From positions 4,627,738 to 4,691,737 of the forward strand of contig OY718808.1 of assembly GCA_963070105.1 (NCBI GenBank): 64,000 nt of DNA, written 5' to 3'. The notes beneath the pieces were generated by a model. That model saw only the letters and a list, made by a program, of their open reading frames with translations. It ran no database searches and was not told the DNA's origin. The first letter of the stretch is position 1. Every line of letters starts with the position of its first letter. The stretch comes from Litomosoides sigmodontis (Eukaryota; Nematoda; Chromadorea; Rhabditida; Onchocercidae). This document shows positions 54,738-64,000 of this stretch, piece by piece. Both the position numbers and the translations under genes were made by a program.

Positions 54738-56316
54738 ATGCTCTGTGAGTTCGAGGTTGCGACGTCCCCTTCAAAGTCCGCTGTTGGTTGGTTCTCTAAA
54801 TCCTTATTTTATATTTCCTGCGTACTGCTAGGAACCGCATTTTGAGTTCGGTTACTTGAAAGTCGATCAAGAAGTTTTTCAGTACGAAACTACGAAATTA
54901 CAGCTACTTTAAAATTTTCGGGACTTTCACTTATTGTTGCTTTCAGGTAGTTCCAGCGGCACATTTGAAACAACGAGTGAATCTAGAGTTGTTGAGTGGG
55001 TTTTCTTTGTGTTATAAAGGATGTTATCATTTGATTAATTTCGTACGTTTCGCATTCTGAGCTAAACTTTAGGATATTTAGAAAATGGTGGTTAACTTTT
55101 CGATTGTAAATGGATAGCGACACATTCTAAATATATTAATTTCAATTTATATGAGTGTCAAATTGAAATGAAATGATTTCCTGCTGAGTATGTAGCATTA
55201 TAGGATTCATTTCGATCCGTTGGTGATGCATACTATTTCACTGTTACAGTATAGTCATAAAATTGATTGCTATCGGGTAAAAACGAGGCAGCCGCCACCG
55301 TTACCTTTATTCAGTCCTATGAAATTAAAACTGCCTGATTCGTAAGTATTTTGTAGCACGTCAAATTTTTTTAAAAAGTAGAGCTGGAACACTTTTCGCA
55401 TAGTGTTTTTAAAGTTTACGAAATTGCAGGCAAGACATGGCGAATGAGTTTTCGGAGAATAATATTCAATTATTGCTCAGAAAAGCGATGGTTGTTTTAG
55501 CAGCTCATTTAGGCTTTATTAGTAGGTTAATGCTTGAAAATACTCCTTAATTCAAATTCACAATTTCTACTGAATACAATTCGGAGCTTGAATTTAACTT
55601 TTATCTTGTTACTTATAGTAGACCACTAAGAAAGATTAATAAAAGATTTTATTCAGGAATGGAATCGTCTGTAGCATATCTTCTATCACGCATTGTAGCT
55701 GCGAGAATTAAAAGAATGTGTTTGAACTTGAATCTTTCACACCAGAGGCGAGTAGAAGGCAGGGAAACAGCGTTTCCCGTATGTGGCTTCATATTTCTTA
55801 CCTGTTTTAAATTTATGAGAATAAAGATAAGGTACTTGCAACCTCCATGGATGCCAGTGTCTCATTTACAGACATTTGACAAAATGAGAGGATATACTTG
55901 AAGCGAGAACAAAGAAAAATCAAGATTTATTCCCAAGCGAGAGTACAGGTTTTGCTTGAAGAAAAGCCTGCAAAGTATTAGGATTCCTAATTAATCGATC
56001 CAGTTATTAGTTTGAATAATCAGTTCTAGCAAACCAGCAGCAGTCTCAGGTTTATATAATTCTTTCGGGTATATGTACAGTATTTAACGCAATGTGCAGA
56101 TGAAGAGAATAGGGAATAAAGTAATTCTAAAAATTTCAGTCAGCATTGATGCACGCGCTTCGCTTGGAGAACATTAAGGATGTTACAGAACTGCAAGAAT
56201 TCTATAGAAATCGTGTTATCTTTTATCATGATCGAATATTGCTTTCTTGTACAGAAAAATATGAAAAAGCAGCAAAAAAATTTGCTTCTAAAGTAATGAA
56301 GACAAACAAAATGTAG
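54738..56316 (+). CDS. SUPT7L: SUPT7L / STAF65-gamma, SAGA-type coactivator subunit
   Basis: Architectural histone-fold subunit of SAGA/STAGA that pairs with TAF10-like partners. Exons: 54738-54786, 54947-54999, 55250-55341, 55430-55521, 55657-55778, 56140-56316, totalling 585 nt (194 aa). The bromodomain-associated (BTP) histone fold spans about residues 70-140: LLLRKAMVVLAAHLGF, then VAYLLSRIVAARIKRMCL. It is followed by the FPSALMHALRLENI..LQEFYRNRVIFYHDRIL region, which parallels human SUPT7L FPDVMEQVF..LQKFWQHRIKDYHSYML. The N-terminal part (first three exons) shows little similarity and was placed by phase. The protein is about half the human length, lacking the long C-terminal tail. 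Confidence 0.82.
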
Positions 56317-58184
56317 TAATGTCAATATCTCGATTCTTGACTGTTATTGCATGTTAATTCAACCTTTCAAGGTATTCTAAAAGCTTAAAAAATGAACCTT
56401 TCCTTTAAAACTTTGCAAATTGTTTATGATATCAGATTTAGTGAGAGTTACTAATGCCATCCTTGGTGTTCGAAATGAATGCGTGTAGTTCGAAAAAATT
56501 CGGAGGAATGGAAAAAAAACCAAAGTGGGAATAGGAATTTCCCTCAGCGGCACATATGGCATTAACCAAGGCATACTGTTCGCATATCACATTGTAGAAT
56601 TTATGTGATCCCAGAAAAATTATCAATAATTCTATACCAGGAGACTGATTACTCAATACTCGAATTTTCTTACGACTCCTCTTGAAACATAATTGCATTT
56701 AAAACAGCAAATCAAAGTAGCCAGAAATGAGCGGTTCCATTTTGCATGCAGAGGGTTTATGTGAAGTAATGATCTCAGATCCAATCTCTACGCACAATTT
56801 GATGATTGCAAAATTTCAGTCAAATCAAGTGAGAATCCGTTGTAATAGGGAACAGTGCTGCTTGTCTCTTTTTTTTCCGCGATGTTAGCTGTGAAGCGTT
56901 CTCGCCACGACATCCTACCCTGATTGTAATGATAATTGAAGTAATAATTGTTCCCGTAAGTTAATATTGCCTCAACACATAGTTGAAGTTACACTATCCA
57001 AGGGTTGAGCAAATTACTAATGAAAAATGAAAAATGTTTAAGTTGGACTTTATTGTGCGACCGGAGATTCGAAAAATTTCAACAAGGAGGTGGGTCTCTT
57101 TCGCATGAAATAACCCTACCTCCCTTAACTTCTGCAACATCAAGCGAAGAATGATCCTCGAAACTCTTTCATTCATCCACTTACCTTATACTGTTCTAGC
57201 CCGAAGATGCGCTTGTCTTTTTAGAAATACATTATAACATTTTACTTCCAAATTTGAAATGTTTCCTTGTGATTTCATTTGAACTTTTTATTTTCCCCAG
57301 TGATTTCGTACGAAACTAATTCTGTATCATTTCGTATGCATTTTCATCCTTCCTCGCCGATGTGCACAGAAACATTGATAGCACAAAACTGTCAGTAGCT
57401 TCAGAATGAAATAGTTTATTTGATAGCTCCCGTATATGAATCCGAAGTTTCAAAATACTCTGTAATTTTTTTTTAACTTACGAGACTAAACGATAAGAGT
57501 GGATAGTCATCCTACACAGACTATTCGACGTCATTTCCCCATGTATAGTACAACATTTTCTTCTGATATTATTTAGGGAAGACGTCTAAACTGACACCTA
57601 AATAATTTCGAAATTTGCCTGAATACATTAAAATATGTTTAAACACTGCATAATGAAAATTAATCTTGTTTAGCTCCAAAATGATCTTATTCTTATACAT
57701 TTCAACAAAAAATCGAAGTAAACCATATGACATACAGCACAATACTATCTGTACATAAACAGTATTAAGCATCGTTCAACTACAATCAAGAAAGCATCAT
57801 ACACTATTCCCGAATTTAATATTACGAACATTTCGTTATCTTAAATTTTAAATTCAGAAATCGAAAAAGGTATCACATGGCCAGAATGTCCTACAGCAAT
57901 AAAATAGCCCGATATCGACAAGCATCCAAGCAAGATAAAACAACTACAAAACGTGTCTTTTTTAATAATCATTACGAAACAAAAGACAGATTTAGAATTC
58001 AGTACTTCTTCAATTATGAATCTAATACTGCTAAAAATTATAGCTAGATGAGTAAGTTTGGTATGAAAATTTTTGAGACCATTGATTACTGAAAGAAGCT
58101 ACAATTCTGCTTCTTAAATCATGATACTCTGCAACTACAACAAAATAAGTGAACAACATTTCATGAAAAATAAACAAAACAAGA
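56317..58184. other. Convergent intergenic region
   Basis: Lies between the 3' ends of SUPT7L and alpha-SNAP. Short open frames occur on the minus strand (for example 56994-57176), but none has splice support or recognisable similarity. Confidence 0.4.
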
Positions 58185-61100
58185 TCATTTAAGATCATCA
58201 TCGTCCTCATCACCACATGACCGTTTGATTTTAACCAAGAGTGATGTGTGCCACTGATCCAAACGAGATATTTTATCAAACGTTTTCACTACTTCCGTGA
58301 ACTTTACCTGATTTTTGTCTTCCAAACACGAAATTAATTCACTAAAAACAATAAAACAATAAAAGTAAAAGATGTTTGGGAAATTGATGCTGAAATTGAT
58401 GGAATATAACAATGAAAATGATATATTAAAATTATAAATAAAAAATTTCAAAATAGTAACAGAACCAACTTGATAAGTTTGTATTCTCGCGAATCTACAA
58501 ATGACGGAGAAATTTCTTCGTAGCGCTTCAGCGCGTTTTGAGTATCTAACTAAAAAGATTTTAAATTGAGCAAGACTTAAAATGTAATAAAATAAAAACT
58601 AGTTACAACACAATTCAAACTAGTAACGAAGTAAATTTTTCCGTTACACCACGAATCCTTCTACTGCGCTAAAAATATTACTTTGCTATAATTAACTGGA
58701 CTTTCGAAAAAGACATATTTTTTTGTGTTATTGAGCACATCTCTTTCAAATTTTGTGCTCATTCCATTTCATTAATTGATAATGCTTTCAGTTCACTTAT
58801 AAAGTCTCCACGATCACACCGCGTTTTCCATTAAATCAACGAAAGAGAAACTAACCAAATCTGAACAAAGATGGCAAAGAAGGGCTTGGAAAAAGTGATT
58901 TTTTGCAGCATATTTTAAGGTCTGATGATCAGCTTCCCAAGTAGCCACTTCTTCGAAAATTTTGATTGCCCTTTTGTAATCTTCCAATTGTGCAGCATAC
59001 TGGAAACAATAAAAACTACTCACAACAACAATAATTATATGAAATAACAATAACATGAAAGCAAGAGAAGTTCATGCTGTTCAACCGCTGCATTAAGAAC
59101 TTGCTAGCTAAAAAAATTAAACGGTAATGATAAACTTAAGAAATAAAGAAATTACCTGCGCAACTTTAATCATACACTTAGTAGCCGAACTTCGGCTTTC
59201 TTCGCCTTTGTAAAAATCCGCTGCTTCCTGAAAAGAGCATTTATATTGCAACCAAAATGACCCAAAAGAAAGATTAAGCATTCTTGATAATCTCAACCGA
59301 AGAAAAGTTATGCAAAAACAAAAAATCGCACCTGATAGTGAGCCATAGCTTGTGCCATGTCCGGAGCATCGCTTTCAAAAATTTCGGCCATCGTGCAATG
59401 GTATTTAGCAGCCATATTGAAACGACCCATATCCGTGTAAGTTTCAGCAGTCTTCATCAAGCAATCAATCGCTTGCTTAAAATACGATGTGTTCACTTGC
59501 CAAATTTTATTTCTAATTTTAAATTTGTACTATTTGTCCAGAACTTCCGTTTGAATTTCTCATGATGATTTTTTTGCAATGTTTTCGAATGGAACATTAG
59601 GATATAAAATTTATAAAGAAACTGAGAAACATCATTTTAAATAAACGGAACAATTTTACATCAGTTCAGCACTACCAAGAAATAAAATTGAGATCAAAAA
59701 AGAAGAATGCGACAGGAACGATTGCAAAAATTGATCGCACTGTAAATATGAATATTTTAACAATATATGAATTCGTTGTCAAACGAAAAGTAAAGAAAAT
59801 ATTACTTTGCTTTAAATTAAAAATCATGAAGAACTTATTCATTTAAATCAAAAAAAAATATGATAAATGCAAAGAGTAGGAAAAAATAAGAACTATTAAG
59901 AAGTGGAATTGATTAAGCTGCTTGTATTACGAATTCACAAGCGAGCTACGATCATTGAACAAAAATTCAGAAAGTGTACCTGTGGATTAACTTTACGATA
60001 ACAATTGGCTGCTTCTGCATAATTCGAAGCTGCATCATGCTTCCGATCAGTAGCTGCTGCATGTATTTCTGCGGATCTCACAAATGCATCTCCCGCTTCT
60101 CTCCACAATTTTGATATTTTGAACAAGTTCCCCGCCTTAATTATCATCAAATTACACTATAATTGGTAGACATTCACTTAAAAGGCAAACAAAAAAGAAT
60201 TCCGAGATTGGCCATCGCCCCTCGTGTTTTGTTCTCCAAAAGCATTAACTAAAGCATATTTGCTTCCGAACTTGTTTTTTGCTTTCATATAACTGTCAAC
60301 GGCAATGACTTTATTTGAAAATGGAGGAGTGGTAAATTAAACGCTGTCTTCACATGGTTTAATATTTCCTCCTCTGTTACCTTAATTTTGCATCCTGTGG
60401 ATTAATCTCTAACACGCAATCTTTTATTTTATATATTGTTTCAACATTATCGTTCAACAACTAACTACAGAATTAGCAAGCAAGAGCACTATGATAAACA
60501 GTCAGAGTCTCCACTGATTTTGTGTTTTAAAACAAATAAACTTCTTAACTCCAATCTAGAAACATTATGGTGGAAAAGATAGTTCATTACAAAACCACGA
60601 ATGACGATCAGCAACTTCCTTTACATGTTTCCATTGTTCACTGTTCTGCAGAAAATTTCATTCTTCTAGCTTCGAAAGTTGGCTCCTTCTGCTCGTTGCC
60701 AAAGACTATCGCTCGCGGTGTTCGGGAATGCATATTCCGGGATGTACTAACTTCATTCATTCCTGTTGCTATTTTAACTTCTTTCCGTGGCAACTTCCTT
60801 CTTTTCACAAATAGTGAGAGATCAGTAATACCATGCACCTCTTTAGTGTGACAATTCCTTTCTTCCGGATTTGTATATGTTTGAGGACAAGAGGATTCAT
60901 AACATCGAAAGAGGGCTATCGGAGGATTACGATCTCTTTTAATTTTGAAAATTGAACAATGATTCTCATCGGCATGAATTTCTAAGCAATGCAGATTTGA
61001 AAACTGCCGTCCACAAATGGCACACTGATACCTATGACATTGCTCGTAATGATCTTCGAAAGTGCAGACATCATCAAAAATCATTCCACAGCCATTTTCT

Positions 61101-61545
61101 TCGCATGCGAAGACGGTTTCTGAATCCTCCTAGAACTTTCCATAAGAAACTACAAGATCCGGTCTAAACGTGTAGTAAATTAAAAGATATTGAGATGAAT
61201 TACAAAACAGATGAATTACATGAATGAATGCAGGAGGAAGTGAAGTAGTATATGAAGAATTAAAATTCAAAAGCGCATCTCTTTGGGAAGAATTCAGCAA
61301 ATTTTCACAATCCACATGAAAAACAAGTTCGGACTCAAATATTGATGGGCGATGATGAACAAGAGACACATAAATTGGTCCAAATTTCCAGTTAAGAGTT
61401 ATAAAATACTAACTTGTACAAAAAGATCCGCAGCTTCTTCTGCTTTCGCATTACCAAATAAACCGCTCAAAAATCCACTTCCACCTTTCGCCTTTTTCTC
61501 CGCATCTTCCAACTTTTTCCGAGCCTTAGCCTCGTTTTCCGCCAT
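58185..61545 (-). CDS. snap-1: Alpha-SNAP (soluble NSF attachment protein)
   Basis: Adaptor that recruits NSF to SNARE complexes for disassembly after membrane fusion. Exons: 61545-61414, 60135-59980, 59475-59332, 59227-59156, 58999-58856, 58549-58470, 58341-58185, totalling 885 nt (294 aa; human 295). Characteristic segments: the N-terminal membrane-binding loop KGGSGFLSGLFG, TPR-like helices (NLFKISKLWREAGDAF; AAKYHCTMAEIFES; DFYKGEESRSSATKCMIKVA; IKIFEEVATWEADHQTLKYA), SRLDQWHTSLLVKIKR, and the acidic C-terminus GDEDDDDLK. The first intron is 1278 bp and contains the ZNF511-like gene on the same strand. Confidence 0.97.
60638..61408 (-). CDS. ZNF511: ZNF511-like zinc-finger protein nested in snap-1 intron 1
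   Basis: Two exons are clear: about 61408-61220 and 61129-60638 (stop at 60638-60640), joined in phase 0. Three fingers match ZNF511 in spacing: CEENGCGMIFDDVCTFEDH, CAICGRQFSNLHCLEIHADE and CYESSCPQTYTNPEERNCH, followed by a basic region (VKRRKLPRKE). Upstream, IYVSLVHHRPSIFESEL resembles the segment before the fingers in ZNF511. The first exon frame is open from just inside the snap-1 donor, but no in-frame ATG occurs before the finger exon (MIFDD). The true start may lie in an unseen upstream exon, or the snap-1 first exon may be shared. The start coordinate is therefore only the limit of the open frame. Confidence 0.75.
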
Positions 61546-61767
61546 GAAAAAGCAGTGAACGCGATAAACAGTGTATCAATTTTACCCAATCGATGTTTTT
61601 TTTTAGCCTGAAAATGCGAACTGAGAAAAGAAGCGCCAAAAATGCAGTTGAGATGGTGCGCAATGAATTCACGCAAAACCTTCAATTTATACACAGTAGG
61701 GAAAAGTCAGTGGTAAACAATAATAATACGTTGCATCATATTCCACTCTCGCATTATACTTGTTTAT

Positions 61768-61879
<112 letters not shown>

Positions 61880-62740
61880 ATACATCCATCACATCATCCT
61901 CACTATCCCTCCTCTGCTCTCCTCTCCTCACTTCACTTCACTTCACGCAAAAACTACATTATGCAAAGAGTGCGCGACGCGCTCAAGCACATATCACGTC
62001 ACCTCTCACAAACATGTCTCAAATATTTTAGCCTTACTAAGTTAGAATTTATGAAAGAATTTTTTCAACACAAAAAAGGGACAGTGAGTGACGGGAAAGG
62101 ATCAGAAATCGATAGAAAAGTGCAAGCCGAACAATTTTTGCATGAAAATACGAATGAATTATCATGAAAACATCACGGAACAACAGTGTTAGCCTCGCTT
62201 CCACCCCCCTAATCTCTCGACATTATTCCGCTTTTTTCTCCTTTCAGCCTTTTGCATTTGCTGGGATCGATGATGAGTTGGAGGTGACGAAACGATGTCA
62301 ATTCAGTTCACGCCATTTTTAGTGCTATCAATTACTCGAACTGATTTGTCATTTCCACTCCTTTCTTTCGCTAGCGAATTACTTCCACTAACTAACAGTA
62401 ATAGCACCTAGGCAAGATGAAAGTTCAATTTGTTAAAAAAGAAATCAATGCACGAACACACACACACACATTCGTTGAAATGATGACTAAGCTTGCTCAC
62501 TTTACATCACTCAGAGCAAGCTACATTTACCAATCAATAATTTAATCATTAATGTATGTAAGTAAATATATCAGCTTCCTTTCACTGAATGCACAACAGG
62601 CAAGTGAAACTCAACCGAATGTCACGCATGCATTACAAAAATGTGCTCGTCAAATCGATCAACCAACAATTAATCAGTCAACAGGGAGCAACTGGTAAGG
62701 AAGTGTATCAGCGATAAATACAGTGCGGTAGATGGTGACA

Positions 62741-62836
62741 CTAACGTAGAGAGATGGTGACACTCATCTCAGGAACACAACACAGCCCACTAACGTAGAT
62801 AGATGGTGACACTCATCTCAGGAACACAACACAGCC
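62741..62836. repeat. 49-bp tandem duplication
   Basis: CTAACGTAGAGAGATGGTGA at 62741 recurs with one base changed at 62790. The following bases, through CACAACACAGCC, repeat exactly. Two copies with a 49-bp period in non-coding sequence. A partial third match (GATGGTGACA) precedes the first copy. Confidence 0.92.
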
Positions 62837-64000
62837 ATGTGGCGCTTCGTTGAAGCTAACTCAGTGCGAAGCCTTATTGCGTTGTGCATTCCTAGCCATA
62901 TTAATGCTTGAGAAAACTTTCCTATCCAATCTGCAATTATCAAAATTCAGCAACACTTTCCATCACAGCAACATGCTAAGCCGTCTGCAATAAGCACGCA
63001 ATGTTCGCTCCCATCTCACTACCTCTCTGTGCGATTCATTTCGATCAAAGCTCCAAGAGATGGATTCCGAGATATCACCTACTTACATGTCAGTATCACC
63101 AGAAAGGACGATGTCTCTGTCCCTCGGCATTTCACCTTATCCATACATGTATACGTGACGTCCCACTACTTTAATTTAATAGAAATATCTGTAGAAGAAT
63201 ATCTTGTGTCGATCCATCCCTCCGATCAATACAGCTTTAGCGTAAGGAAGATAAAATGCACCATTAAAAAATATTACTTGTTATCACATGGTCAGCTAAA
63301 CGGTTTTTGACGTTACGCTTGCCGGACAATTATTCCTATAGAACTCATTCCGGAAATTTTACAAAAGTAAGTTAATGTAAATTTAGCTGGAGATGGAATC
63401 TTACCTGCAAAATAATTGTTCTTCACCATACCCGACTATGACTTATATGATAAAATTGTAACAATGAATGGGAGAAATTACCGTGATATTGTCCTACTAT
63501 CCTGAAATTAGGCCTGATAGTATAATAAGGATGGCTACCAGTTACACGCACACGCACAAGCGCGCACACGCATTTCACTGTAACAACGACTCTATCACCA
63601 TCTCCTTCCTGCGAGGGAAATAATGTTGCATAGCCGACGCCATGCAACCGTAGAAACTCTCCTTAGCATTCAGTGCCTACTTGCTTCTATGCTTTTTCAA
63701 TTTTTTTACCGTTATTGTTGTTACGTACCTCCATTCTGCGCAGTAATTCACTTTGGTTGCCATCTAGCGAGTGATTTTTCAGCTTGAATTATTATGTGAA
63801 ATTCAATTTCATCACCATCTGTTAACCTGTTAGTTACGTAGATTGCTTTAAGCGACTAGCAGTATTGACTGTCACACAAGAACACATCCTGACATGTCTA
63901 ACATGAGGTGTCATTATCAGCTTGATTATCATGTTTCAGCACCTTCCTTTTTTCGAAATCGTGCATTTAAGTTAAAGTAAGGAAGGAAAAAATGGGTCGT

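Noticed and set aside
57000..57176. Minus-strand 60-codon frame
   Set aside because: No partner exon, family or splice context. Its length is compatible with chance.
61467..61694. 75-codon minus-strand frame with a basic C-terminus
   Set aside because: It overlaps alpha-SNAP exon 1 in another frame. The alpha-SNAP reading matches the family residue by residue.

Overview
The window looks like nuclear DNA from a nematode, most likely a spirurid or filarial-type worm. It is AT-rich. Every recognisable gene is split into short exons by introns with TTTCAG-like acceptors. The proteins are typical metazoan housekeeping proteins, there is a worm-style casein kinase 1, and same-strand neighbours can be packed about 140 bp apart, as in nematode operons. 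No bacterial, viral or CRISPR feature was seen. Genus is inference only. Exon chains were built by hand from frame, splice sites and family similarity. For the main genes the exon lengths sum to a multiple of three, but no alignment or RNA evidence was available.

Layout, left to right: COG2 (-, running off the left edge); a DDX5/17-like DEAD-box helicase (+); a short unassigned gene and a protein-L-isoaspartate methyltransferase with an unusual N-terminus (-); a REEP5/6-like ER-shaping protein (-); two tandem RACGAP1/CYK-4 genes (+); a zinc-finger protein (-); ribosomal protein L37a (-); CASC3/Barentsz (-); a casein-kinase-1 family gene (+); a previously unflagged 11-exon membrane-protein gene (-) in an apparently empty stretch; small unassigned exons (+); LIPT2 and MRPL42 (-, close enough to be an operon); LEO1, an E2F4/5-like factor and SUPT7L (all +); and alpha-SNAP (-), with a ZNF511-like gene nested in its first intron.

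Functional themes: vesicle traffic (COG2, alpha-SNAP, REEP), RNA handling (DDX, CASC3), mitochondrial function (MRPL42, LIPT2), transcription and chromatin (LEO1, E2F, SUPT7L, zinc-finger genes) and cytokinesis (two RACGAP1 paralogues). The points most worth following up are the hidden 11-exon gene at 40.1-42.4 kb, the old RACGAP1 tandem duplication, a perfect 25-bp inverted repeat in a RACGAP1 intron, the signal-peptide-like extension on the methyltransferase, and the nested ZNF511 gene whose first exon has no in-frame ATG.
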